A stretch of DNA of 64,000 nt from Endotrypanum monterogeii (lineage: Eukaryota; Euglenozoa; Kinetoplastea; Trypanosomatida; Trypanosomatidae), in assembly GCA_000333855.2 (NCBI GenBank), contig CM007316.1, forward strand, positions 479,726 through 543,725, in the 5' to 3' direction. A program made the position numbers and the translations under genes. This document shows positions 11,542 through 22,087 of this stretch, in pieces; within the stretch, counting starts at the first letter, position 1, and each line of letters begins with the position of its first letter. The notes beneath the pieces are model-generated. The model saw nothing but the letters and a program-made list of their open reading frames with translations. It was not told the origin of the DNA and did no database searches.

Positions 11542-13330
11542 TCGTACATACAAATTGCCAAAGAAAAAGGAAAGAACTAAAAAAAAACTGAAGGATCTTG
11601 GAGAGTGCAACACACAGACGGCACCCCAAGCACCGACCTCAGGCACATACTGCAGTTGAGTAGGTGCGTGTGTGTGTGTGTGTGTGCTTCCAGGCCCCTT
11701 TCGTGCTCGAGGTGTCTTCAATTGTTTCTTTGGTCACATATGTATGCCAGTGGCTAGCCTTGTACGTGCGTGTTCGTCGATACGGATTTTTGGAGGTCGT
11801 TCTGCAGTTTGTTTCCGTGCATATTTTCTCGATTGCGTTTTGTGACATCCTTCTTGTATTCTAACGACGGTCATCGTACAAAGCTATTTCCGCAGGGGAA
11901 ATCGAGCCTTTTTTGTGCCTCATTTTTTTCGTGTGTGTGCGTGTGCGTGCACGCTATCCAGGCCGAAACTGTCACTGTTTTCCTCTAATTCTGTAGCTGC
12001 CCCCCTTCCCATTTCAACCTCGCGTACGTCTCCCTTTTTTTTTCTATTCGAGGCGTCCGTTCTTGGGTTGAACTTCTTGTAGATACTGCTTTGGCTGATA
12101 CATCTCTTTGTGCTTAGGTGGGAGTCTTCTAAAATTCTGTGAGGCGCCACCCCAGAGGGGATTTCTCTGCGTCAAGGTCAGCAACTACTTGATTTTTGCG
12201 TGTGTGACCCTTGCCTGGCTCACCCTCATTGACCACCAAGATAAATTCCCACACGCTTGTGCATCTAGGGATACCGTATAAAGAAGGAGCCCACATTCGA
12301 TTTCGCTCCTCAGGCGTGGTTCCTTCGACACAGGTGCGCGGAATTCAAGCACGCCGCAGAAGATATATATCTATATCCCCTTTCTCGTACATACTCACGT
12401 GTTTGAGGAACCTCGGTGTGTAGCTGTGTAGCTCCTCGCTTGAACCAGCCTTGTGTTTTTTTCCCCCAAAAAGAAAGTGTGTTGCTGGCATCGAGGAGCC
12501 TCCTTCCTCATCTTTTTTTTTTACTTTTTTTTTCTCCTGCCTTTTCGTGTACGTTTGTGACTCTTCTTGGCCCTTAGCTGCTGCACTTTTGGGGTTGCGG
12601 CTGGTCCCCCACGCAGTACATGTTCCACGTTTATGCAAACCTATTAGTGCGTCTGGAGCGTTACAGCTTTCGTGCAGGTGTAAAAGAAGCGCGCTCTTTT
12701 TTCTGACCCTCTGCCATTCAAATATCAATTACCATCACTGAGGCTCTTTTTCTTGGGTGTTTTTCTGTTTTTTCTGCCTGCCCTCCTTCCGTGTGTCTGT
12801 GTCAGTCTGTGTGTGCGTGTTTTTACGTTACCACTCACCAGGAAAAAGAATAAACGCCTCCTTTTCCCCACGTTGTCGCCTGATATATCTGTTTTTTTTT
12901 TGCTAGCGAGTTGTCAGAAACGGCTCATTTTCGCGTTTTTTTTTTCTTCTTACACCGCTGTTTCCTCTGAGCATTTCCGTTGCAACCGTGAAGCAATAGC
13001 ACCGCGGAAACTTCAACAGCGCTACGTGGGTACAGAGACCACCTCGGGGGCTAGTGTAGAAGTCCCGTGTCTTCTGTCTTGTCGAAGTAATCGCAGCTCT
13101 CTGTGTGTTCCCTTTTTTTTTGTCGTTTCCCTTTCTTCGACATTTGAAACTGTTGTAGGGGGTAGACCAAGTGCCCAGTTACCCCCCCCTCTTGACTTCC
13201 TCCTTTGTTCAACCTTGGCCCATCAAGAGCATTCGATTATTATTAATATTATTGTTGTTGTTACCAGGCGCTCGTGTATTCAATTGAACGGAGATATTGC
13301 TTTTCTTGTTGTTGTTTCTATCATCATCGA

Positions 13331-13359
13331 TTTCCCCTTTTCTTGTTTTTTTTTGAAAG
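13331..13359 (+). promoter_or_regulatory. Predicted spliced-leader acceptor for kinase-like gene
   Basis: A C/T-rich stretch ends in nine T and the first AG is at 13358-13359. The first ATG after it is the start at 13446. Confidence 0.6.
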
Positions 13360-13445
13360 AACGGCAACCCCGCGCACTGCCGAACCCGACTCGACTGTAA
13401 CAGAAAAGCTAAGCATCAACCGAGGCCTCTCCTTCATTTTATTTC

Positions 13446-15176
13446 ATGGACGCTAGGGGCTACGTTCTGCAATCTTATTCAGCAAACGGGGGGGACTATG
13501 TGAACATGCAGAGGTACTGGGACTACTCAGCAAAGCATGAGTGCACCATCGACAGAGAACAAACCATCAGCTGTACGACGGACTGCAAGCTTAGCGCTCT
13601 TTTAGGAGTGATGGAACGTGTTGACGGGGGAACAACAGCGCAGCCGTGGTACTTGGACCTTCAAAACCCCTCCCGGACACTTAACAAGCCTCTAGTGGAA
13701 GACGACGATGTGGGCGACGAAGGTAGCAGTGAAGACAGCGATAGTGTCGCAGACGCAGTGCTAGAGCATTTTCTCAGTGCCCGTGCGAGCAGCTACACCG
13801 ATTGCCTCTTCTCAAAGTCGGATGGCGCGGCGAACGATCGTGACCTCGATGACTCTCCACCTACTTCAGCGGCAACTAGTGACAGCATCGAAAGCAGCTT
13901 TCCTTGTGTTGAGGAGGGTCTTCTTGGGGACCTGGGCGCCGTCATCGGATATGGCGGTGACCGCGGCTCATTCGTATGTCGTGTACGAGTGCCGTCTTTG
14001 GTGCGTGCGTGGAAAAAGGATCCAAACACCACGCTAGCACCGATGTACATCGCTGCTCAGCACTCTTCGGGACAACTATACAAGGCCTATAAGAAATACC
14101 CGACGCACATCTCAAAGGAGGAACTCTCATTTGTCTCTACCGTCTACCGATGCTCACGAAACAGTGAGCACTGCCAGAACAGCAGCAACCCTTTCCTGAC
14201 AAGAGAAGAAGCTCACTACGCCTCATGCCGTCTGGTTTTACCTGATGCGATTGTGATGGCGCACGGAGAACAGGTCGGTCTACTGATGCCTCTGTACAAT
14301 TCCAGCCTAAAAGAATACCTCCAGAGTTTGGCAAACCCCACATCATCTGTTTGCGGACTGTCGAGCACACCGTTCCCAGCATCTGTCTTGCTCGGCACGA
14401 GCATGCTCACCGAGGACTCTGGTAACCACATCGGACCTCTACCTACCCAGGGCGGTACATTTCGCTTCAACACAACCTACCGGCCAGTGGATTCTATTTC
14501 AGTGGTCACTGCAATTGCCTTTCAGGTCCTCGAAGCGGTGGCCTACCTAAACCATCGACTGCCTCACGGCAAAGGCTTTAACGGGTACACCCACAACGAC
14601 CTCCACCTGGACAATATTCTGCTATCCTACGATGGTCATGTAGCGTTGTGCGACTTTGAGCTTGTTGCGTCGACGCCTGCCACGTCGCGAACCCTCGATG
14701 TTCGACGACTGCCACCTTCTTCGAGGCAGTCGCCGCACGGTCTTTTCAGCGAGACAGCAGACACATGGGCATTCGGACTGATAATCGTGAATCTTCTTAC
14801 CGGCGTGGATCCGCTGTTCACCTCTGAGATTGTGAACGACTTCAGTGATGGACCACTGCTTTCGCGTTGGGACCAAAAAACGAAGGTCCTAGACTGGGAG
14901 GCGAATATAAAAACGCACGTGGAGCGGCTACTTTTGGGTCAGGATAACACTGGGAAGCGGCTGGAGGATGCACAGCCGCTGCTAGAACTCTGTGGGAAGT
15001 GCCTCGTTAACCGCGAAGGTGCCGAACCCTCGCACACCGTTGTTTTGCTAGAGGAGGCCATCTTCCGTCCCTTTCGTCGCGACTTCACGCTTGCCACTCG
15101 TACTCTGAAGGCGTGGATCAGCAGCACCCACGGTGAGCACCCCGCGGATGGAAAGACATATTCCAAAATCGAGTAG
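13446..15176 (+). CDS. Protein-kinase-fold protein with degenerate catalytic motifs
   Basis: 576 residues. The N-terminal 150 are acidic and Ser-rich and have no recognised domain. A kinase fold follows: a Gly-rich loop at about 168-176 (GYGGDRGSF), a hinge-like segment GLLMPLYNSSLKEYL (about 278-292), the catalytic loop HNDLHLDN (383-390, with Asp385 and Asn390), and a helix F segment ADTWAFGLIIVNLLTG (about 438-453). Two usual residues are altered. The metal-binding motif DFG reads DFE (403-405), and the strand where the ATP-anchoring Lys of VAIK is expected reads YIAAQ, apparently Gln. His replaces the usual Lys in the catalytic loop. A pseudokinase or an atypical kinase both fit. I cannot place it in a named kinase group. 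Confidence 0.75.
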   Translation: MDARGYVLQSYSANGGDYVNMQRYWDYSAKHECTIDREQTISCTTDCKLSALLGVMERVDGGTTAQPWYLDLQNPSRTLNKPLVEDDDVGDEGSSEDSDSVADAVLEHFLSARASSYTDCLFSKSDGAANDRDLDDSPPTSAATSDSIESSFPCVEEGLLGDLGAVIGYGGDRGSFVCRVRVPSLVRAWKKDPNTTLAPMYIAAQHSSGQLYKAYKKYPTHISKEELSFVSTVYRCSRNSEHCQNSSNPFLTREEAHYASCRLVLPDAIVMAHGEQVGLLMPLYNSSLKEYLQSLANPTSSVCGLSSTPFPASVLLGTSMLTEDSGNHIGPLPTQGGTFRFNTTYRPVDSISVVTAIAFQVLEAVAYLNHRLPHGKGFNGYTHNDLHLDNILLSYDGHVALCDFELVASTPATSRTLDVRRLPPSSRQSPHGLFSETADTWAFGLIIVNLLTGVDPLFTSEIVNDFSDGPLLSRWDQKTKVLDWEANIKTHVERLLLGQDNTGKRLEDAQPLLELCGKCLVNREGAEPSHTVVLLEEAIFRPFRRDFTLATRTLKAWISSTHGEHPADGKTYSKIE

Positions 15177-17479
15177 CCGTCCAAATGTCCGACAACATGC
15201 TTGGAAATGGAAAATAACACCACCAGGCTTCGAGAGTAGAAAAAAAGCGTGCGACCATATACATGAACAGCTTTTTCCCGTTGTTGTTTCTGTACTTTTC
15301 TTCTTATCCTTTTGGCCTCTCGCGCGTGTTTGAGGGAACAGTCTGCCGTTTTGGTGCGGGGATTTTCATATGGAGGTCTCTGGGGAACGCGAGAAGCGCT
15401 TTGCGATGGCGACTGATTCTCCCTCGTCTCCTTTCTTCCCCTTTTCTTTTTCCCTCTGTCTCTGTCTCTGTCTTTTTTTTGTTCTTTTTCATTTAGCGCT
15501 GTCGCTCCTCTCTACTTCTTTTTTTTTCTGCGTCTAGGTCGTCTCGTTTTTACTCAAGATTTTGAATGTGGCTATACATATATAAGTGTGTATGTATGTA
15601 TGTATGTATATATTGACTTGTCTCGTTTCGGTTTCTTCTTCCGGTACCCTCAGCACTCGACCCTTTTGACCTCGAGTTTCTTCCGTTTCTTATTTCTACA
15701 CCTCTGTCGGTTGCTCTACCCTCTTCCCTTTTGTTCTTCTTCCTCTTTTTCCCTCCAGGATTTCCGAAAAAGGCCAGACAAATGTCGACTCATGTATCCT
15801 CGAGTCGTGTAACTCTAGATCATGTGAACGGAGTTTACTGCCCCCCCTCCTCCCGTCGTGAATTACACACCGCCAGTAGTAACCGTGAGGCAACCGGCCC
15901 CTTCCCTTTTTTTCCCTTTGCCTGTGCCTCTGTGTATGTGGGCAGAGGGGGGGGGATGATTGAGTGAACGAGTGTGGTTTCGTTTTGCATCTGGCATCGG
16001 AATGGCTGACACTGTGGTGCTACTAGCTGTACAGAGACATGCATATAAATTGATTAACGTATATGCATACAAATGTATACGTATGTATATGTTATCTTGA
16101 AAAAGAACGTGTGGGAGGAGGAGGGTAAGAGGCGGGATCCGAGATAATGGGAAGGGGTAGAGGGAGGCAGGTAAAGTCTGCAGGGGCAAACGAGTTCATC
16201 AGCGTCGTTTGAGCTGCTCTCTTTCGACTCTAATTTTTGTTATTGGTTTGTTTTTCCCATTTCTTGGCGACCTCGTCATAAATGCTACTTGGCGAGACAG
16301 ACTCTCGTTAGAGTACAGGGCAGTGAAAAGTGTGGTTGGGGGGGGGGGCGTGGAGGAACATCAACCACATCTCTACTGACACACGTGCTCACATTTGGTG
16401 GACCGCCGATATGGCTTTTTATGGGTAAGGCATGAGCGGTGACTTCAGATAACAAATTGTGGTGTGCAGATACTCCACTTACCATGAACAAAGGAATGCA
16501 CTCATTTTTCTCTTGAGCAATACTCAACTACTTAAGGGAGATTTGAGTGACATATGAAAGACAACTGCGCAGTCGCCGAGAGCTGTCGCTACGAGCGTGT
16601 GTGTTGTGAAGGCGTTGGTGACACCGTGTTGAGGCTCACATACGAAACTCTGATGTTTAGTCCTCCACCGGTCCGAGGATAGGCAAAGTTGGAAGCGGAG
16701 GCTGTGTTGAGGTAAACAGAAGTTCTCTTTTTTTTTTTTTCGAGGCGTGTGTACTGCACCTCCGCATCACAGAGGATATTCTGTGAAAAGGGAGACTGCA
16801 GATGACGGAACGAGTTGTTTACACTCGGGGTGGTATGCGCTACGATGTATGGGTCTAGAAGAGAGGCGTTGAGGTGCACACCGACAGTAAGAAACAAACG
16901 GAGCTCAACAGCCTGGATACTTCCTTTTTCCACATTTTATATATTTATTATTTTTATTTTTCCCCTTTTCGCTTCGTTGCTAAAAAAAAAAAATCTGCTT
17001 TTTTTTTTCTATCGCCTTCACATACCAGCGATAATACTTCCACTCCCTTTTCCCCCTCCCCCCCCCTTTCTGTTGTTCTCGTCAAAGAGCCTTTGTTCGT
17101 AGGGAGCGAGGTTTTATGTATGTGTGTTATCTGTAAAGAAAATGCGAGAGAGTCGAGGATATGCTTGTTAGTTGTGCGTGTGAAATGGTTAGATAAATCA
17201 TGAGACCGCCTTTTGTTTGCATCAGTGAAGCATCTGCACTTGAGGTGATGGAAAGCGTTTACCATCCAAGTGTAGTCAAATGCTTTTTCCCGACAACACC
17301 CGTGGAAATGGGGCACACTGGTTTGCTACCTGTTGATGCGGACTAACAGGGACGGCTCATAAGTGTATCATTCGGCTCTGATTTCCCCCTGATTGGCTGC
17401 GAAAAGTTGTGCATTTGTACCAATGTGCGTGCTTTGTCAGAAGGTGCGTCGAGGGTGTGTCCTCACGAAGAGTACGACC

Positions 17480-17512
17480 CCCACCACCACCACCACCACC
17501 ACCACCACCACC
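17480..17512. repeat. (CCA)n trinucleotide repeat
   Basis: About eleven CAC/CCA units in tandem in a spacer. The short frames that read it as poly-His or poly-Pro have no other support. Confidence 0.95.
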
Positions 17513-18241
17513 TCAAAGTGATGGCGCGAAGGTCAAGAACCAAAGACGGGAAAATGAGGTATTCAAGCACTGTAACCTGTTCCGATCATGTTTGTTTTAT
17601 GCTCAGATATGATAGTCTTGTCATGATATACAAGTGAACTGGACTGTTAATTGAAGAGAGCAGGGCGAGGGACGTGGTTTCAGTGACCTGGCGATCTTTT
17701 TTTTTGTTTGTTTTGGCTCCTTATTTTCTTTTGGCAGTTGAGGTATATAAAAAAAAAGGTCTTTGGGGAGTGTTAGTGTGCGTGTCTGTATCTGTGGTGA
17801 CTCCTCGCCCCCTTTTCCTTTTCGACATTTGGGTGTATCTTGGGGTCAATATAGCGTTTTCTATAGGCTAGTGTATGTTCTGTGTGCGGGATCAGCACTA
17901 GTCGCTAACAGCTGAAGGCAAGGCGACTTTGACTGACGTTCAGCGTCTAAGCGAGGTGTTCGGCAACCTCTGTCGTTGTCTAATCTGGGCGCGTGAAATG
18001 AAAGAAACAAGTTCAAATAAAAGAGTTCTTCCGAAAGACTCGGTGAGGTCTCAATGGAAAATCCCATCCGGCTTACCCCGTTGGGACATGGATTCGTCTT
18101 ACCTAATTGAGACTGCCACCCACAAAACTGTGGGAAAGGCTAGGAGCGTATCCTGACATCTGATATGGAATAGAGTAGCGGGGGTGGAGGGGATACGGAG
18201 GAAGTATGTATGCGCTGATGAGGAAAAAAAAAGAGCAGCTT

Positions 18242-18264
18242 TATATATATATATATATATATAT
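18242..18264. repeat. (AT)n microsatellite
   Basis: Pure TA run about 450 bases before the deformylase gene. Confidence 0.95.
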
Positions 18265-18631
18265 TGACGCCTTGTTTTGAGCTGTTCATATCTCCTTTCC
18301 TCCATTATTATCCTTGATCTCCTTATCCGCGTAGTGTGTCTTTTGCATCATCATCTTTGCATTTATCATTTCATTCTTCACCCTTCAAAATTACTTCGTG
18401 TCTGTCGGCCCATTACGCTTCCAAAAGATCAAGAGCCTTTTGCTGTGCTGTGTTCGTTTCTGTTCTGTGCGGTAAGGAAGAGAAGGTGGAGAAAGAGTCG
18501 AGTGTGTCACTACTTCGGAATTGCGTGATTTCCCTTCACGCGTTTAACAGCAGTTTCCTGATACGGTGGGCTCGGGTTGTCGCCGAGGAGCGGCACACAA
18601 GTTAGGGAGCGCATCGATTTCTGCAGGTTAG

Positions 18632-18674
18632 TCCCTTTTTTTCCGCTCATTAACTCCTGTGTTTGGCGCTGGAG
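18632..18674 (+). promoter_or_regulatory. Predicted spliced-leader acceptor for deformylase gene
   Basis: A pyrimidine-rich stretch centred on TCCCTTTTTTTCC is followed by the first AG at 18673-18674, 35 bases before the chosen ATG. Confidence 0.5.
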
Positions 18675-18708
18675 GGCCTCGAAGCCTTCTCGCAACGGTA
18701 CAAAGGTG

Positions 18709-19524
18709 ATGCATCGCACTTTTCTGCGGCGTCACCTCGTGTGCAGATGCACGACTCTCCTCCGCGACGGCGCCGGCGTCCAATCCGCCTCCTCATCGTC
18801 GTCACAGAGCGTAAAAGATGCCGTGGAGGAAAACATTGAAAGGGAGTCACAGGCACTCAGGCGAGTGGCGTGCTACCCCCATCGCTCGATGACTAGACCT
18901 GTGATGCCCGTGCCGGTATCACAGATTCTCTCCCCACTATTCATGTCCAATCTTATGGAGCTGAATCAGCTCGCCACGGACCTCCACTGCGTATCGTTTA
19001 GTGCCCCAAAGGCGCACTGGGACGCAGCCGTAATTTTGATTAAAAGCAGCCCAGATGAAAAAGAATACGAAATATGGGTGAACCCATCAGTTCCCGGTTA
19101 TGCCGATCGAGACGCGGTGGCGCCTATGTACGGCATGTGGGAAAACTGTATCTCGTGTGGTACCGCAACGGCCTGGGTCGTGCGCCCGCAACGTATCACG
19201 TGCAGCGGGCTCGACGAGCACGGCAACCAGAAGGTGCAGGTTCTAGAAGGTATGCGGGCCCGTTGCCTCATGCACGAGCTAGATCATTTGATGGGCAGAA
19301 CTATTTTTCATCAAACCGTCGGACCAGAGTTTGTGGTCAGTTCCGTGGCAATGTCGCAACGACACCTTTGGCCTGTCAACTTTCCGTCCGCCGAGGCATA
19401 TATCACTGTACCCGGTCAGTTTTTCGACTACGTGAAGAACACCACGGTAATCCCGCCAGGGATGGAATGGTGGTACGCACAGAACATGAAAGAAGAGTTT
19501 GGCAGCGAGCGGATTGCACAGTAA
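18709..19524 (+). CDS. Divergent peptide deformylase, probably mitochondrial
   Basis: 271 residues from ATG 18709; upstream in-frame sequence begins with TTG and lies across the likely splice site. The start MHRTFLRRHLVCRCTTLLR is basic, rich in Arg and Leu and lacks acids, like a mitochondrial presequence. Peptide deformylase removes the formyl group from the initiator Met of organelle-made proteins. Motif 3, HELDH (189-193), is intact, and Cys147 in ENCIS occupies the motif 2 metal-ligand site (usually EGCLS). Motif 1, usually GxGLAAxQ, reads CVSFSAPK (94-101): both Gly are lost and the catalytic Gln is Lys101. So the metal site looks complete but the substrate-oxyanion motif does not. Activity is therefore uncertain. 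Confidence 0.85.
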   Translation: MHRTFLRRHLVCRCTTLLRDGAGVQSASSSSSQSVKDAVEENIERESQALRRVACYPHRSMTRPVMPVPVSQILSPLFMSNLMELNQLATDLHCVSFSAPKAHWDAAVILIKSSPDEKEYEIWVNPSVPGYADRDAVAPMYGMWENCISCGTATAWVVRPQRITCSGLDEHGNQKVQVLEGMRARCLMHELDHLMGRTIFHQTVGPEFVVSSVAMSQRHLWPVNFPSAEAYITVPGQFFDYVKNTTVIPPGMEWWYAQNMKEEFGSERIAQ

Positions 19525-20328
19525 GAGTGCTGTCAAGTGCCATACACATATTGGTACCTCTTTTTTTTTTTTCGAGATGGGGGCGGGCGCACTCAATTCT
19601 TCCCCTTCTTCTTTTGGTGCTCGTTGATGACGGTGATTAGCAGCCTTTGTTTTTGTTTGTATATTTATCTGTTGCGGTTTTTTTTTCTTTTCAGGCTTGC
19701 TCACTACCAGTTCTCCGTGCACAGCCCCTCAGTTGGTGCGGAATGCGTAGTGGGTGCAGAGTTATTCCAGTCTCGAAACCTTGCTCGTTCTCTTTCACTA
19801 GTCCCCAGGATTTTTTTTTTTCTGTTTTGTTTCCTATTCACGTCTTGAACCCACGAAGCAAGCCAAAGAAGCGTGTGAAAAAGGGTCTCCTCTGCTAGGG
19901 GTAAGTGGCCCTATACAGCCACTCGAGTGATGATGACCGTGTAATATTGTCCGAGAAATTGTATTTCGAGGTGGCTTTGGCAGGCAGCGTCTGTGTGTGT
20001 GGAGGGGTGGGGGGGGGTCATGCGAGAAGAAAGACCGTTTTCGACCCTTCCCGCTTCCACCCTGCGTCTTCCATGGCGCATCCCCACAGTTTCTTTCATT
20101 ACCCGACGACATCCTTGACGCGGCGTGCTATTTCCTCTTTTTTTTTTTTTCTTTACTTCCACCCCCTTCCCCCTGATGAGGTTTCCTGTTCCCAGTCGCC
20201 CTGTCCACCGACAACGATCAAGCAGCTGCTAGTTGCACCGAATAAACACCCCAGGTATTGGAATCGTTAAAAGAAGTAGACGATAACCACTCGCACACGT
20301 TCGCGTGGCGCGTCATTTCGAGTACATA
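19525..20328. other. Spacer between deformylase and WLM protease genes
   Basis: About 800 bases with poly-T runs and pyrimidine-rich stretches. No gene seen. Confidence 0.6.
20131..20195 (+). promoter_or_regulatory. Predicted spliced-leader acceptor for WLM protease gene
   Basis: A long T then C/T tract (about 20131-20174) precedes AG at 20179-20180 and again at 20194-20195; either could receive the spliced leader. The start codon is at 20329. Confidence 0.55.
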
Positions 20329-21552
20329 ATGTCCTCTGCATTTTTGGCCCAACTCCCTTACATCGGGTCATCAGCGACGCTTGGCTGGCAGCGTGACGAT
20401 GTGGCGCAATCATACATGGAACATATTTTGCAGCGAGCTCGGGTACTTCTCCCACGCCGAGGGTGGCGTGTCGGCCTCATCAAAGAATTCTACCCGAGAG
20501 GGGCTTCGCTCCTAGGACTGAACGTAAATGCTGGCAGTGAGGTGTGCATTCGCTTTCGTATACCCGGCAAGAAAAATGAGTTCCTTCCATTTCACGAAGT
20601 GCTCTGCACAGCTTTGCACGAGTTCACGCACTGCGTGTATTCAAAGCACGATCGGTCTTTCTGGAATCTATATTACGAATTGGTGAAGGAGTGTGAATTG
20701 TTGGAGGTGGCGATGATTCAACAAGGCAAACAGCTTTACCCAGATATAGCCCAAATATTGGCGACCTCTTCCTCCGTGGCACACCCGAAGAGTCGAGCTG
20801 CGATGAGTGGTGTCACTGCTTCACCGTCTGGTAATCGTAAATCTAGAGGTTATCGAATAGGTCGCGCGGACGGCGGACAGCGCCCTCAGGCCGGCACGCA
20901 CACTCGCCAGACCACAAAATCCGTCACCAAGGCTCCTTCCACACTTTCTACAGGGGTCTCATCCCCAGCGGGCAGCACAACAGTATTCTCAGGAGAGGGA
21001 CGGCGACTTGGCGGCGGAGATCCTCACCAGTCACGAACACCCGTCTGTCTCACGCCGACGCGGGACGCTCTACGGAAAATCCTCGCGGACGCAGCAGAGA
21101 GACGTCTAAGGCAGGAGCAGTTTTTGGCCTCGGTGGTGATGCCGACCTCAGAGCCGGTGGTACAGCAGCCATACAAGGGCATTGTCTCCCACGGAAACAG
21201 TGAAATGTCGGAGATGGACGAGGCCAACGTGCCTGATCGTGTTCCGCAGTGCCGTTTGGATGATAAAGACGGCGGTTTTTGGAACTGTCCGCGTTGCGGA
21301 TTTCTGAACTGTGAGAAATCTGTTATTGGCTGCAGTTTCTGCGCTGATTGCGATGACAGCGATGAGACGGAGAACACAGTCGGGAAGCGAGCGCGAGTTG
21401 AGGGAGGTGACTCCTCTTCTCTGATGGATACGGACTTACTGTCGTCGACTTCGGTCTCAAGGCCAGTGTTGGGGAAAGAGGGGCAAGTACTACCCCAGGA
21501 AGCTACACCAAGGGAGTATTGTGTTGTCTCGAGCGACGATGACAGCAACTAG
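20329..21552 (+). CDS. WLM-domain (Wss1/SPRTN-type) metalloprotease with zinc finger and SUMO-binding tail
   Basis: 407 residues from ATG 20329 (an in-frame GTG upstream is ignored). The WLM domain fills the first half, with the zinc-protease motif HEFTH at 97-101, the third metal-binding His107 and the family's SKHDRSFW ending. The middle is Ser/Thr/Gly-rich linker. A RanBP2-type zinc finger follows: Trp318, Cys320, Cys323, Asn327, Cys335, Cys338. The protein ends in CVVSSDDDSN, a hydrophobic core next to acidic residues, typical of a SUMO-interacting motif. Wss1-family proteases cut proteins crosslinked to DNA and are directed by SUMO or ubiquitin. The WLM and finger calls are by clear motif; the SUMO motif is inferred. 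Confidence 0.9.
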   Translation: MSSAFLAQLPYIGSSATLGWQRDDVAQSYMEHILQRARVLLPRRGWRVGLIKEFYPRGASLLGLNVNAGSEVCIRFRIPGKKNEFLPFHEVLCTALHEFTHCVYSKHDRSFWNLYYELVKECELLEVAMIQQGKQLYPDIAQILATSSSVAHPKSRAAMSGVTASPSGNRKSRGYRIGRADGGQRPQAGTHTRQTTKSVTKAPSTLSTGVSSPAGSTTVFSGEGRRLGGGDPHQSRTPVCLTPTRDALRKILADAAERRLRQEQFLASVVMPTSEPVVQQPYKGIVSHGNSEMSEMDEANVPDRVPQCRLDDKDGGFWNCPRCGFLNCEKSVIGCSFCADCDDSDETENTVGKRARVEGGDSSSLMDTDLLSSTSVSRPVLGKEGQVLPQEATPREYCVVSSDDDSN

Positions 21553-21605
21553 AATGTCAACAGCATCTTATCTCTGAGGTTGCCGGACTGCCTCTTTTAC
21601 TCATA

Positions 21606-21607
21606 CG

Positions 21608-21659
<52 letters not shown>
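21606..21659. repeat. (AT)n-(AG)n compound microsatellite
   Basis: AT run to about 21628 followed by an AG run to 21659, directly left of the first copy of the 235-bp duplicated segment and about 55 bases after the WLM gene stop. Confidence 0.95.
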
Positions 21660-21661
<2 letters not shown>

Positions 21662-21662
21662 C

Positions 21663-21897
21663 GAACCCGATCATCACATCACGCTGTCGGGACTTCTTTG
21701 GGACCCTTCCCCTGCGCGTGACGCTGATGAGGTGGTGTGGGGAGTCAGTGTGTACACCTCTGTCTTCGTTTCTGCATCCGCTGTGCACATCTTTGCTCCG
21801 CTTTGGGTACAATTTAATGACCACTGAATCAAGACGACAACGCAGATGACGGAAGTTGCGAACTGCGCACTTTTGGTGTTCTAGAATACCGCGTTGG
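21663..21897. repeat. 235-bp direct repeat, copy A
   Basis: Identical by eye over all 235 bases to copy B at 22086-22320. After the identical block copy A continues with a related but mismatched stretch until the N gap at 21940. Confidence 0.9.
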
Positions 21898-21939
21898 CCG
21901 GCGGGGATTGAAAAGGAAAAATTGGGGAGGGGTCTCAGG

Positions 21940-21949
21940 NNNNNNNNNN
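21940..21949. other. Assembly gap (10 N)
   Basis: Ten undetermined bases between copy A of the duplicated segment and a TACG repeat. Confidence 1.
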
Positions 21950-22038
21950 CTACGTACGTACGTACTACGTACGTACGTACGTACGTACGTACGTACGTAC
22001 GTACGTACGTACTACTACTACTATATATATATATAGTA

Positions 22039-22085
<47 letters not shown>
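21950..22085. repeat. (TACG)n, (TA)n and (GA)n microsatellite cluster
   Basis: A TACG tetranucleotide run, with one break, to about 22010 is followed by ACT triplets, an AT run, TAG triplets and a GA run from about 22046 to 22084. It leads straight into copy B. Confidence 0.95.

Positions 22086-22087
<2 letters not shown>

Larger units (their letters stand above)
10712..13445. other. Gene-free spacer before the kinase-like gene
   Basis: About 2.7 kb of T/C-rich DNA with (TTA)n at 10773-10791, an (AT)n block and many poly-T and poly-C runs. A 215-codon plus-strand frame at 12753-13400 is an artefact of pyrimidine-rich sequence. No gene seen. Confidence 0.6.
15177..18708. other. Long gene-free spacer before the deformylase gene
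   Basis: About 3.5 kb without a credible gene on either strand. It contains T/C-rich stretches, poly-C runs, (CAC)n at 17480-17512 and (AT)n at 18242-18264. Some parts, such as 17200-17420, are less repetitive but still lack a coding signal. Confidence 0.6.

Noticed and set aside
12753..13400. 215-codon plus-strand frame
   Set aside because: Translation is a string of Phe, Leu, Ser, Cys and Val from T/C-rich DNA with no motif, and it ends inside the presumed splice-acceptor region of the kinase-like gene.
17479..17520. Poly-His / poly-Pro coding frames over the CCA repeat
   Set aside because: Frames are short and come from a trinucleotide repeat; nothing around them is protein-like.
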